64,000 bases of DNA from an uncultured cyanobacterium (GTDB lineage: Bacteria > Cyanobacteriota > Cyanobacteriia > PCC-6307 > Cyanobiaceae): assembly GCA_903917565.1 (NCBI GenBank), contig CAIXBB010000018.1, positions 1-64,000 of the forward strand. The letters are read 5' to 3'. This document shows, one piece after another, positions 24,826 through 33,153 of this stretch; the first letter of the stretch is position 1, and the number at the start of each line of letters is the position of its first letter. Position numbers and translations under genes: made by a program. Below the pieces are notes generated by a model. That model saw only the letters and a list, made by a program, of their open reading frames with translations. It had not been told where the DNA came from and did not search any database.

Positions 24826-26189
24826 TGAGTCACCAGCATCCTGCCTCCGACCCGACCGCAGCCCTGCAGGCCGACCTGCGGGCCAAAGGCGTGCGCTACG
24901 CCCTGGCCAGCTTCGTGGATCTGCACGGGGTGAGCAAGGCCAAGGCCGTACCCCTCGAGCACCTCGGCCAGATGATGGCCGGCTCGGAGCTGTTCACCGG
25001 GGCGGCCCTTGATGGGGTTCCCCAGGAGGTGAGCGACGACGAGGTGGCCGCCGTTCCCGATCCAGCCAGCGCCACGGTGCTGCCCTGGCAGCAGGAGGTG
25101 GCCTGGTTCGCCAGTGATCTGCATCTGCACGGCCAACCCTTCGACGCCTGCAGCCGCCACATCCTCGGCCGGGTCCGTCAGGAGGCCGCTGCCATGGGCT
25201 ATCGCTTCAACCTCGGCATCGAGACCGAGTTCTTCGTGCTGAAGAAGGGGGCGACGGGCGGGTGGGTGCCCTACAGCGATCGCGACACCCTCGACAAACC
25301 CGCCTACGACGTGCGCGGCCTGCTCGACAACCTGCCCTGGCTGGACGAACTGGTCCAGGCGATGAACGATCTGGGCTGGGGGGTCTATTCCTTCGATCAC
25401 GAGGATGGACCTGGCCAGTTCGAGACCGACTTCGATTACGCCGAGGTCCTCACCATGGCCGATCGGCTGACCTTCTTCAAGCTGATGGCCAAGGAGATCG
25501 CCCATCGTCATGGCCTGCTGGCCACCTTCATGCCGAAGCCCTTCGGCGATCGCACCGGCAGCGGCGCCCACTTCAACATGTCCCTGGCGGATGGGCAGAC
25601 GGGTGCCAACCTGTTCGCCACCCCCGAGGCCACCCCGGGGAAGGTCACCCGGCTGGCCGAGCACTTCATCGCCGGCGTGCTCCGGCATGCACCAGCCATC
25701 TGCGCGGTGATCGCACCGACGGTCAACAGCTACAAGCGGCTGGTGGCTCAGGGGAGCATGTCGGGATTCACCTGGGCACCGGTCTTCGTTTGCTACGGCA
25801 ATAACAATCGCACCAACATGCTGCGCATTCCTTCACCGGGAGGAAGGGTGGAATGCCGGGCCGCCGACATTTCCTGCAACCCCTATCTTGGCGCCGCCCT
25901 GATGCTCGCAGCCGGCCTCGAAGGCATCCGCGAAGAACTGGATCCAGGCCCGCCCAATCTGGTGAATGCCTACACACTCAGCGCAGCGGAACGGGCCGAA
26001 CGCGGCCTGAACATGCTGCCCCGAACCCTGGGTGAGGCCATCGAGGCATTCGCCCGGGATCCACTTGCCGAAAGCGTATTCGGTGATGCCATGTTCAAAG
26101 CGTTTGTCACCTACAAACGTGAAGAGTGGGAGTCGTACCACTCTGCGGTTTCCGAATGGGAGCAGCAACGTTATCTGGAGTTCTTCTGA
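24825..26189 (+). CDS. Type III (GlnT-like) glutamine-synthetase family ligase, copy 1
   Basis: The 454-aa protein has the GS fold: N-terminal beta-grasp (LASFVDLHGVSKAKAVPLEH), ATP/metal residues GIETEFFVL, FDHEDGPGQFETDF, GSGAHFNMSL and NNRTNMLRIP, and a C-terminal RVECRAAD. Members of this 'type III' group form gamma-glutamyl amides, either from ammonia or from amines such as methylamine. Being translationally coupled to hypB, it probably captures ammonia or an amine released in the guanidine pathway. Which amine is used is not evident. Confidence 0.9.
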   Translation: MSHQHPASDPTAALQADLRAKGVRYALASFVDLHGVSKAKAVPLEHLGQMMAGSELFTGAALDGVPQEVSDDEVAAVPDPASATVLPWQQEVAWFASDLHLHGQPFDACSRHILGRVRQEAAAMGYRFNLGIETEFFVLKKGATGGWVPYSDRDTLDKPAYDVRGLLDNLPWLDELVQAMNDLGWGVYSFDHEDGPGQFETDFDYAEVLTMADRLTFFKLMAKEIAHRHGLLATFMPKPFGDRTGSGAHFNMSLADGQTGANLFATPEATPGKVTRLAEHFIAGVLRHAPAICAVIAPTVNSYKRLVAQGSMSGFTWAPVFVCYGNNNRTNMLRIPSPGGRVECRAADISCNPYLGAALMLAAGLEGIREELDPGPPNLVNAYTLSAAERAERGLNMLPRTLGEAIEAFARDPLAESVFGDAMFKAFVTYKREEWESYHSAVSEWEQQRYLEFF

Positions 26190-26257
26190 CCCCTCTGAAA
26201 GCCGAAGTCAGCCTTGATTCCCATCTCCAGACGCCACCCTTTTCCAGGATTCCTCTG

Positions 26258-27268
26258 ATGTTGAAAGCCTCCTTTATCCGTCGTCAACGCCGGGCTATTT
26301 CCCTCGTCCTGATGGCCACCCTTGGGGGAGGATTGCTGGCCGGTTGCCAGCAACCGGTGAGCCAGGAAACGCCCGTGAAAATCGGCTACAGCGCCTGGCC
26401 GGGCTGGTTCCCCTGGAAAGTCACCGAAGTCAAGGAACTGTTCAAGGCCCAGGGCGTGGCCGCCAGAATGCAATGGTTCGACGGCTACACCGACTCGATC
26501 AATGCCCTCAGCGCCGGCCAGCTTGATTGCAACAGCCAGACCCTCAACGACACCATCAGCTCCATCGCTGGCGGGGCGGATCTTCAGGTCGTGCTGCAGA
26601 ACGATTTCTCGACAGGCAACGACAAAATCATCGCCGCAGCCGAAATCACCTCGATCCCTGGGCTGAAGGGAAAGAAGGTGGCCGCGGAAGAAGGAACGGT
26701 TGACCACTTCCTGCTGCTGAAGGTGCTCAAGGATGCCGGCCTCTCCGCCAAGGACATCACCTTCGTGCCGCTGGAAACCGGTGCCGCCGCCGCCGCCTTT
26801 GCCGCCGGCAAGGTGGATGCGGCAGGTGTCTACGCCCCCTTCACCACCCAGGCCCTGAAACGACCCGGCAGCAAGGCCCTCACCACCTCCAAGGACCATC
26901 CCGGAGCGATCAGTGACCTGCTCGTCTGCCGGAGGGACTTCATCGCCAAGAATCCCGAGAAGGTCCAGAAGATCGTGAACGCCTGGTTCGCCACCCTCAA
27001 GACCATCAAGGACGATCCCACCGGCACCCTGCCGATCCTGGTGGAACGGTCCGGTGTCAGCGAGGCGGAGTTCAAGGCGTACAACGCCGGCACCACGATT
27101 CAGACCCTCGAGGAAAACCGCAGCAACTTCAAACCGGGCACCACGATGCTCTCGCTGCCCTATGCCGCCGAGCAGATCACCGACTTCCTGGTGGAAACGG
27201 GGCTTGCCAAAAGCAAGCCTGATCTGACCAAGCTGTTCAATTCCCAGTTCGTCAACAACGCCCGCTGA
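26258..27268 (+). CDS. ABC transporter substrate-binding lipoprotein (SsuA/NrtA/TauA-like)
   Basis: The 336-aa protein begins with a lipoprotein signal peptide, lipobox LLAGC at about residue 28. An NMT1/SsuA-type periplasmic-binding fold follows (VKIGYSAWPGWFPWKV, GQLDCNSQTLNDTISS, GKKVAAEEGTVDHFLL, AAFAAGKVDAAGVYAP). It is the homologue of the binding protein in the Synechocystis gdmH cluster (sll1080 position). The ligand is unknown; guanidine or a guanidino compound is the natural inference. ATG 26258 was chosen because the lipobox then sits correctly. Confidence 0.92.
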   Translation: MLKASFIRRQRRAISLVLMATLGGGLLAGCQQPVSQETPVKIGYSAWPGWFPWKVTEVKELFKAQGVAARMQWFDGYTDSINALSAGQLDCNSQTLNDTISSIAGGADLQVVLQNDFSTGNDKIIAAAEITSIPGLKGKKVAAEEGTVDHFLLLKVLKDAGLSAKDITFVPLETGAAAAAFAAGKVDAAGVYAPFTTQALKRPGSKALTTSKDHPGAISDLLVCRRDFIAKNPEKVQKIVNAWFATLKTIKDDPTGTLPILVERSGVSEAEFKAYNAGTTIQTLEENRSNFKPGTTMLSLPYAAEQITDFLVETGLAKSKPDLTKLFNSQFVNNAR

Positions 27269-27273
27269 GCGCC

Positions 27274-28050
27274 ATGGCCTCCCCCCCCACCCTGCGGCGC
27301 CTGTTGTCCCATCCCTGGGTCCTGGGGGTGCTCGGCATCCTCACGGTCTTCCTCTTCTGGCTCCTGGTCACCTCCATCGGGGTGGTCGACAAGCTGTTCC
27401 TGCCTAGCCCAGCGGCGGTCTGGGAGGCCGGAAGCAGCCAGTTCCAGCGGGGAATTCTGGTCAATGACGCCATGGCCAGCATCCGCAGGGTCTTCCTGGG
27501 TTTTGTGATCTCCGCAGGGCTGGCCCTTCCGATCGGCATCGCCATGGGCACGAATCGCACGATCTGCCATCTCCTGGAGCCGCTGATGGCGCTGATCCGC
27601 TACATGCCGGCACCGGCCTTCATTCCCCTTCTGATCATCTATTTCGGTCTGGAAGAACTCCCGAAGGTGATGCTCATCTTCATAGGCACCTTTTTCTTCA
27701 ATGCCCTGATGATCATGGATGCGGTGAAGTTCGTACCCTCCGAACTGGTGGAAACGGCCCTCACCCTGGGGGGCCGCGGTTTGCCCATCCTCACAAGGGT
27801 GGTGGCACCATTCATTGCCCCCCAGGTGCTCGACACCTACAGGATCAACATGGCGTCGGCATGGAATCTCGTGATCGTCGCCGAACTGGTGGCGGCCAAC
27901 GAGGGCCTGGGCAAACGCATCAGCCTGGCCCAGAGATTCCTGCGCACCGATGAGATCTTCGTCGGCCTGATCGTGATCGGCCTGATCGGCCTGATGATCG
28001 ATCTTGGCTTCCGGTTTCTGATGCGACGGGCCTGTTCCTGGGCCAACTGA
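27274..28050 (+). CDS. ABC transporter permease (nitrate/sulfonate/taurine type)
   Basis: The 258-aa inner-membrane protein has six or so helices. The coupling (EAA) loop appears as ELVETALTLGGRGLPILTRV (about residues 151-170), and the upstream IRYMPAPAFIPLLIIYFGL is typical of the SsuC/TauC family. It starts 5 bases after the binding-protein gene and 4 bases before the ATPase gene. It forms the translocation channel of the putative guanidine or guanidino-compound importer. Confidence 0.93.
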   Translation: MASPPTLRRLLSHPWVLGVLGILTVFLFWLLVTSIGVVDKLFLPSPAAVWEAGSSQFQRGILVNDAMASIRRVFLGFVISAGLALPIGIAMGTNRTICHLLEPLMALIRYMPAPAFIPLLIIYFGLEELPKVMLIFIGTFFFNALMIMDAVKFVPSELVETALTLGGRGLPILTRVVAPFIAPQVLDTYRINMASAWNLVIVAELVAANEGLGKRISLAQRFLRTDEIFVGLIVIGLIGLMIDLGFRFLMRRACSWAN

Positions 28051-28054
28051 AACC

Positions 28055-28822
28055 ATGCATCTCCAGGTTTCTCAGGTCTCCAAGAGCTTCGGCACAGGGC
28101 GCGATCTCAAACTCGTTCTCGAGGACATCAGTTTAGAGTTGGTGTCGGGTCAGTTCATGGCCCTGGTGGGGAGTTCGGGGTCCGGCAAATCCACCGTGAT
28201 GCGCCTGATCGCCGGGCTGGAGCGGCCCAGCGCAGGCACCATCCACCTCGATGGCGAGCAGGTCCGGCGCCCCGGCTCCGACCGGGGCATGGTGTTCCAG
28301 AAGTACAGCCTCTACCCCTGGCTCACGGCGGCCCAGAACGTCGCCTTCGGCCTGTCACTCCAGGGCAGGGGCAAGGCGGAGATCCGGGAGCGGACCGCCT
28401 ACTTCCTCGACGTTGTCGGCCTGGCCGATGCGGCCCGCCTGCTGCCGAAGGAACTCTCCGGGGGCATGCAGCAGCGGGTGGCCATCGCCCGGGCCCTGGC
28501 CACCGAACCGAAGGTGCTGCTGCTGGACGAGCCCTTCGGAGCCCTGGACCTGCAGATCCGGGAATCGATGCAGGAATTCCTCCACGACCTCTGGAGGAGA
28601 ACGGGACTCACGGCCCTGCTGATCACCCACGACATCGAGGAAGCCCTGCTCCTCGCTGGCACGGTTCACATCATGGCGCCGCGGCCCGGCAGAGTCGTTC
28701 ATACCGTGGACGTGGGGCTGGACCGCTCCGATCTGCGCCACCTGAGGGTGTCGCAACCCTTCCTGGAGCTGCGGGAGGAACTGGCAAGCCGCCTGCGCAG
28801 CCTGGACGGCTCCCTGCTCTGA
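28055..28822 (+). CDS. ABC transporter ATP-binding protein (nitrate/sulfonate/taurine type)
   Basis: The 255-aa ATPase has Walker A GSSGSGKST (residues about 39-47), the Q-loop in MVFQKYSLYPWL, signature LSGGMQQR, Walker B VLLLDEPFGALD and the H-loop ITHDIEEAL. It energises the importer encoded by the two genes before it. The rest of the cluster follows after 10 bases with the Rieske oxygenase, which ties transport to oxidation. Confidence 0.95.
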   Translation: MHLQVSQVSKSFGTGRDLKLVLEDISLELVSGQFMALVGSSGSGKSTVMRLIAGLERPSAGTIHLDGEQVRRPGSDRGMVFQKYSLYPWLTAAQNVAFGLSLQGRGKAEIRERTAYFLDVVGLADAARLLPKELSGGMQQRVAIARALATEPKVLLLDEPFGALDLQIRESMQEFLHDLWRRTGLTALLITHDIEEALLLAGTVHIMAPRPGRVVHTVDVGLDRSDLRHLRVSQPFLELREELASRLRSLDGSLL

Positions 28823-28832
28823 GCGCTTTTTG

Positions 28833-29882
28833 ATGGATCCTGCCCCCGCAGCAGCCTTTCTGCCGCCTGATCTCTACCGCTCCGAGTCCGTCGCCGCACT
28901 TGAGCGCAAGCACTACGCCTCGCGGTTCTGGCATCCCGTCGCCGCCGCCGCCGATCTGCCCCCTGGCCATGTCCGGGCGGTGGAGCTGCTGGGGATGCCG
29001 GTGCTGCTGTGCCACGGCAGCGATGGTGTCGTTCGCGCCTTCCGCAACCGCTGCCCCCACCGGGCCATGGCCTTCCGCGAACCGGCCGAAGAGACCGTGG
29101 CCTGCCGCAGGCTGGTGTGCCCCTACCACGGCTGGACCTACGACCTGGGCGGTGCGCTGCTGGCGGCCGCCCGGGAAACCGAATTCGTCGACCCGTTCGA
29201 TCGCGGCGCCTGGCCGCTCGAGGGGCTCGGCTGCCTGGTGCGGGCGTCGCTGATCTGGGTGGCTCCCGGGGACGATCCGATCCCCCTCGACGACCAGCTC
29301 GATCTACCGCTGCAGGAAGCGGCGGCGGCCCTCGCCCGTCCCCTGGTGCTCCTGGCCTTCCACAGGCAAACCCTGTCCTGCAACTGGAAGATCGCCCACG
29401 ACAACACCCTCGATGACTACCACGTCGCCATCGCCCATCCCACCACCCTGCACAGGATGCAGGGCCCGGTGCGCGACTACAGCCATCGCTTCGGCACCTG
29501 GGCCAACGTGCTGGCCACCCCCTGGCTGGGGGGGGACGCCGAATTCCTCACCTTCGGCCTGCCGCCCTGGAATCACCTGCTGCTTTGGCCCGACGGGCGG
29601 ATGGCCATGATCCAGTTCCTGCCCGAGAAACTGGAGAGCTGCACCATGAACGTGTGGCTGCTGGGCCCCGAAGCGCGCACGGGCGAAGGCGAGGCGCTGA
29701 TGGCGGAGATGGTCCACTTCCTCGCTGAAGACCGCGCCCTGGTGGAGTCCGCCCAACGGGGATATGGGGAAGGTTTCCGCACCGGACCGCCCCACCGGCT
29801 GGAGTCCCGGATCCTGCACCAGCAGGCGATCTACGCGGCGCTGCTGGGGCCCTGGTACGCGCCAGGACGGATGCCCAGGTAG
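28833..29882 (+). CDS. Rieske non-heme iron oxygenase, alpha subunit
   Basis: The 349-aa protein has a Rieske [2Fe-2S] domain with C74 and H76 in NRCPHRAM and C96 and H99 in VCPYHGWTYD. The catalytic domain carries mononuclear-iron ligands H197 and H202 and bridging D194 in LDDYHVAIAHP. Such enzymes hydroxylate or N/O-dealkylate small molecules using electrons from a reductase, which is not encoded nearby. It starts 10 bases after the ABC ATPase. In this setting the plausible substrate is an N-alkylguanidine or related amine, cleaved oxidatively; this is inference. ATG 28833 is preferred over the TTG just before it. Confidence 0.92.
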   Translation: MDPAPAAAFLPPDLYRSESVAALERKHYASRFWHPVAAAADLPPGHVRAVELLGMPVLLCHGSDGVVRAFRNRCPHRAMAFREPAEETVACRRLVCPYHGWTYDLGGALLAAARETEFVDPFDRGAWPLEGLGCLVRASLIWVAPGDDPIPLDDQLDLPLQEAAAALARPLVLLAFHRQTLSCNWKIAHDNTLDDYHVAIAHPTTLHRMQGPVRDYSHRFGTWANVLATPWLGGDAEFLTFGLPPWNHLLLWPDGRMAMIQFLPEKLESCTMNVWLLGPEARTGEGEALMAEMVHFLAEDRALVESAQRGYGEGFRTGPPHRLESRILHQQAIYAALLGPWYAPGRMPR

Positions 29883-30046
29883 GCGGCTTCCTTGAACAGG
29901 GCCCGCTTGGCGTCCGCATCCTGACGCTGATCCGCGATGGCGTAGCGGGCGCGCAGGGAGGCAACCAGCACGGCCTGGCGGGGATCGGACCCTTCGGAGG
30001 AATGGGTGGATGTCGGGGCAGGGGTCGGGGCTTCGGTCAGATCCAT
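29831..30046 (-). CDS. Small hypothetical protein, 71 aa
   Basis: The product is a short soluble protein with a Thr/Pro-rich N-terminus and a helical, charged C-terminal half (LVASLRARYAIADQRQDADA, then KRALFKEAAYLGI). It overlaps the 3' end of the Rieske gene by 52 bases on the opposite strand, which is common in this genome. A palindrome (30060-30074) lies 14 bases upstream of its ATG. No family is recognised, and coding status is likely but not certain. Confidence 0.45.
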   Translation of the reverse strand: MDLTEAPTPAPTSTHSSEGSDPRQAVLVASLRARYAIADQRQDADAKRALFKEAAYLGIRPGAYQGPSSAA

Positions 30047-30059
30047 CACGGATTAACTC

Positions 30060-30074
30060 TGTTCACTATGAACA
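30060..30074. promoter_or_regulatory. Candidate operator palindrome, site 1
   Basis: TGTTCACTATGAACA is a perfect inverted repeat: 6-base arms TGTTCA/TGAACA around CTA. It covers the stop codon of the isomerase-like gene and lies 14 bases before the ATG at 30046. A close relative, GTTCATTGCGAAC, occurs at 31011-31023 in the divergent promoter region of the same cluster (10 of 13 bases identical), so a shared repressor or activator is likely. No regulator gene was identified in the cluster. Confidence 0.5.
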
Positions 30075-30920
30075 CATGTTATCGCCGACAGCGGCAGGAA
30101 ACCGGCGGCGCAACCACTGCGCCATCGCCGTGTTGATCGTCAGCAGATCGGCCACCGGCCGGTCGGTGAAGGGCAGGGTGGGCATGTAGCCATCCGGGCC
30201 GAATTCGGGCGTGAAGCTCGGCGGCGGCGCCCCCCGCCCCAGGGCCCGCTCGGTGAACAGCTGCCAGCAGGCCAGGTGGGCCGCGAGAGCCTTGCCGTGC
30301 TCGGGGGCGAAGGGGTGGGACACCTGCGGACCCTGGGCATGGCCCACCCGGGCATGAATGTGGTCGACCCGGTCCGCCATCGCCTGAACCGGCTGCAGCT
30401 CCGGGGTCATCAGCCGTTCGGCGACGACGCACCAGTGGCTCAGATCCGCCGTGAGCCTCAGCCCGGGAAGGGCGTCCAGCAGGGGGGCGATGGTCCAGGG
30501 CATCCCCAGGCAGCGGGATCGGTGGGTTTCAAAGCTCACTGGCAGGCCGGAGGCACCCGCCACCACCAGCGCTTCGGCCAGGAAGGAGCGTTGCCGCTCG
30601 AGAGGCCAGGCATCGCTGCCGGTCAGCACGGTCACCCGCTGGGGCTGCAGCCCGAGGCAGCCGTGCAGCAGCTCTCCCAGTTCCGTCAGGTGCTGCCCCG
30701 GCGTGCACCCCAGCTCTGGCACGTAGCCGCCGCCGGTGACCACTTCCAGCACCAGGGGACTGCCGCAGGCCCGCAGGCGGGCGGGGCCGTCTGGGTCGGC
30801 GAGCAGGCAGGGATGGCGGATGTTCAGCTCCAGGCCGTCGAAGCCCCCCCGCTTGGCCGTGTCCAGGGCCAGGGCCAGGGAGCCTTCGAAACCCCACAGG
30901 GAGAAATAGACCAGGGACAT
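30066..30920 (-). CDS. Sugar-phosphate isomerase/epimerase-like TIM-barrel protein
   Basis: The 284-aa protein belongs to the xylose-isomerase-like TIM-barrel superfamily (AP endonuclease 2 fold). Typical pieces are AKRGGFDGLELNI near the start, VSFETHRSRCLG (metal-binding Glu and His), LRLTADLSHWCVVAERL and VDHIHARVGHAQGPQV (metal-binding His), and FTPEFGPDGYMP at the end. The family isomerises sugars or hydroxy-carbonyl compounds or acts as lyases and hydrolases. The true reaction is unknown. It is on the opposite strand within the guanidine cluster and divergent from the desaturase-like gene, with a candidate operator between them. Confidence 0.85.
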   Translation of the reverse strand: MSLVYFSLWGFEGSLALALDTAKRGGFDGLELNIRHPCLLADPDGPARLRACGSPLVLEVVTGGGYVPELGCTPGQHLTELGELLHGCLGLQPQRVTVLTGSDAWPLERQRSFLAEALVVAGASGLPVSFETHRSRCLGMPWTIAPLLDALPGLRLTADLSHWCVVAERLMTPELQPVQAMADRVDHIHARVGHAQGPQVSHPFAPEHGKALAAHLACWQLFTERALGRGAPPPSFTPEFGPDGYMPTLPFTDRPVADLLTINTAMAQWLRRRFPAAVGDNMCS

Positions 30921-31010
30921 CACCACGCCCGCCTCACGCGCGTCCCACTGTTCCCTGCCGCGGGGCGGGAACGGGTAACCAGGCCCACCAGAGGCCACAC
31001 CGGTGCAAAT

Positions 31011-31023
31011 GTTCATTGCGAAC
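31011..31023. promoter_or_regulatory. Candidate operator palindrome, site 2
   Basis: GTTCATTGCGAAC has 4-base perfect arms (GTTC/GAAC) around a 5-base centre. It shares 10 of 13 bases with the palindrome at 30061-30073. It is in the region between the divergent isomerase-like gene (start 30920) and the desaturase-like gene, a natural place for a common operator. It directly abuts an in-frame ATG at 31009, which argues that the true desaturase start is further downstream. Confidence 0.45.
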
Positions 31024-31092
31024 GGTGTAGGGCCGACGGCGAGCGGGACAGTGGAATGTGGCCTTCCATGTCCGAAGGCCAGCTGCCCCTCC

Positions 31093-32064
31093 GTGACTGC
31101 TTCACCCTCCTCCGCGCCACCGGCCACCGGCCCCGGAGCCGCCTCGTCGTTGCTGTCAGGCCCCCTGCTGCAGCGTCTCAACGAGCGCCGTGATGGGCCC
31201 GGCTGGCGCCAGCTGTCCTTCCACCTCACGCTGCTGGCGGCTGGCGCCCTGCTCTGGGCCTGCCCCCCGTTGCCGGCGGTGCCCACCCCTGCCTTCTGGG
31301 CCCTGCGGCTGGTGGGTCTGTTGCTGCTGGGCTGGGGTCTGGCCTTCGGCTTCTGCGCCATGCACGAGTGCGGTCACCGCACGGCCTTCGCCAGCAAGGG
31401 CCTCAACGACGCCGTGGCCTGGTGGGCCGGACTGCTGAGCTTCTATAACTCCGATTACTACCGCCGCTACCACCAGTGGCACCATCGCTTCACCCACCAG
31501 CCGGGCCTCGATCCCGAGCTGGAGCAGGCGCCCCCCAGCAACCTGGCCGGTTACCTGCTGGAGCTCAGCGGCCTGCCCTGGTGGATGGGAAAGATCCAGG
31601 GTCACACCGCGGGCCTGCGGGGTGACTTCGGCGGCAGGCCCTACATCCCCGCCGAGGCAGTGGCGGCCGTCACCCGCTCGATCCGGCTGCAGTTCGCCGT
31701 CTACGCCGTGCTGCTGGCGGCCTCCCTCTGGCAGACCAACGGCGCCCTGTTCTGGTTCTGGCTGCTGCCCCTCGCCGTCGGCCAGCCCCTGCTGCGTTTC
31801 GTGCTGATGGCCGAGCACGGCGGCTGCAGCACCGGCACCGACGGCCTCAGCAACACCCGCACCACCCCCACTTTGCCGCCCCTCCGCTGGCTGATGTGGG
31901 ACATGCCGTTCCACGTCGAACACCACCTCTACCCCTCCCTGCCTTTTCACGCCCTCGCCGAGGCCCATGGCCATCTGGCCCCCCATCTGGTGCACACAGG
32001 CCAGGGCTACCTGGCGGTGCACCGCAGCTTCCTGCGCGACCCGGCTCGACTCGCCCTCCCCTGA
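31093..32064 (+). CDS. Membrane fatty-acid-desaturase-like di-iron protein
   Basis: The 323-aa protein has several membrane helices and the complete set of histidine boxes of the membrane desaturase/hydroxylase superfamily: HECGHR, HQWHHRFTH and HVEHHLYP. The extra box residues lie in LMAEHGGC. The family introduces double bonds or hydroxyl groups into acyl chains, and some members act on alkanes, carotenoids or amines. The best start is uncertain: GTG 31093 is preferred, while ATG 31009 overlaps the operator palindrome. The next gene starts 10 bases after its stop, so they form an operon. In this cluster its substrate may be an alkyl chain carrying a guanidino or amino group, which is inference. 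Confidence 0.85.
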   Translation: MTASPSSAPPATGPGAASSLLSGPLLQRLNERRDGPGWRQLSFHLTLLAAGALLWACPPLPAVPTPAFWALRLVGLLLLGWGLAFGFCAMHECGHRTAFASKGLNDAVAWWAGLLSFYNSDYYRRYHQWHHRFTHQPGLDPELEQAPPSNLAGYLLELSGLPWWMGKIQGHTAGLRGDFGGRPYIPAEAVAAVTRSIRLQFAVYAVLLAASLWQTNGALFWFWLLPLAVGQPLLRFVLMAEHGGCSTGTDGLSNTRTTPTLPPLRWLMWDMPFHVEHHLYPSLPFHALAEAHGHLAPHLVHTGQGYLAVHRSFLRDPARLALP

Positions 32065-32074
32065 CCCCCCTTCC

Positions 32075-33109
32075 TTGCCCCCTGTCTCCGCCCCCCCGCG
32101 TCGCTTTGCGCTCGGGGATCTCCCCCTCGCCGGAGGGGGGGTCCTTTCCGCCGCCACCCTCGACTACAGGGTTTATGGAACCCTGGCCGAGGACCGCTCC
32201 AACCTGGTGCTCTACCCCAGCTCCTATGGCGCCTGGCCCGAGGACATCGACTGGGTGGTGGGTCCGATCCTCGATCCAGAGCGCTGGTGCGTGGTGCTGG
32301 TGAGCCAGTTCGGCAACGGCCGCTCCAGCAGCCCGAGCACCGGTGATCCAGGACGGGCCGGCGGCCGCTGGCCGGTCCTGGATCACCGCGACAACGTGGC
32401 CGCCCAGCGCCGCCTGCTGGAGGAGGAATTCGCCGTAAGCTCCCCGGCCCTGATCTACGGCTGGTCGATGGGTGCCCAGCAGGCCTACCACTGGGCCGTG
32501 CTGGAACCGGAGCGGACCCAGAGGATCTGCTGCGTCTGCGGCACGGCGCGCACCACCCCCCACAACCGGGTGTTCCTGCTCAGCCTGCGCCAGGCCCTCA
32601 CCGCCGATCGCAGCTGGGATGGGGTCCGATTCCAGGACCTGCCGGAGCAGGGGTTGCGCACCTTTGCCCTGATCTACGCCAGCTGGGCCGCCAGCCAGCC
32701 CTTCTACCGCCGTGGCGCCCATCACCAGCTGGGCTACGCCAGCGTCGAGGCCTACGTGGAGGAGGCCTGGCTGCCGGCCTACCGCCGCCATGACCCCCAC
32801 GACCTGCTGGCGATGCTGGACGTGTGGCTGGCGAATGACGTGGCCGCCGCCGCAGGGTTCGCTTCGGGGGAGGCCGACGCCGACCTGGCCGCGGCCCTGG
32901 GCCGGATCCGGGCCCGCACCGCCGTGATCGCCGGTCGCCACGACCTCTATTTCACCCCCGACGACTGTGGGGCCGAGGCCGCCCTGATCAGCACGGCCCA
33001 GTTCGAGGTCCTCGAGTCCGACCTGGGCCACCGGGCCGGCAATCCCCGGGACGCCCCGGCCGAGCAGCGCCAGCTGCGGGCTGCCGTGGATCGGCTGTGC
33101 GCCATCTGA
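32075..33109 (+). CDS. MetX-like alpha/beta hydrolase
   Basis: The 344-aa protein has the alpha/beta-hydrolase fold of the homoserine O-acetyltransferase group. Nucleophile Ser lies in IYGWSMGAQQAYHW, and the catalytic Asp and His probably lie in GRHDLYFTPDD and SDLGHRAGNP. The NVLYPSSYG-type opening (LVLYPSSYGAW) and ILDPERWCVVLVSQFGNG are typical. It could be an acyltransferase or a hydrolase, and the position suggests cleavage of an ester or amide intermediate. No ATG fits; TTG 32075 lies 11 bases after the upstream stop and is the best start. Confidence 0.82.
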   Translation: MPPVSAPPRRFALGDLPLAGGGVLSAATLDYRVYGTLAEDRSNLVLYPSSYGAWPEDIDWVVGPILDPERWCVVLVSQFGNGRSSSPSTGDPGRAGGRWPVLDHRDNVAAQRRLLEEEFAVSSPALIYGWSMGAQQAYHWAVLEPERTQRICCVCGTARTTPHNRVFLLSLRQALTADRSWDGVRFQDLPEQGLRTFALIYASWAASQPFYRRGAHHQLGYASVEAYVEEAWLPAYRRHDPHDLLAMLDVWLANDVAAAAGFASGEADADLAAALGRIRARTAVIAGRHDLYFTPDDCGAEAALISTAQFEVLESDLGHRAGNPRDAPAEQRQLRAAVDRLCAI

Positions 33110-33153
33110 CAACCCCCAGGCCCCGCAGCCTCCATCCCCCTCACCACCTTCCG

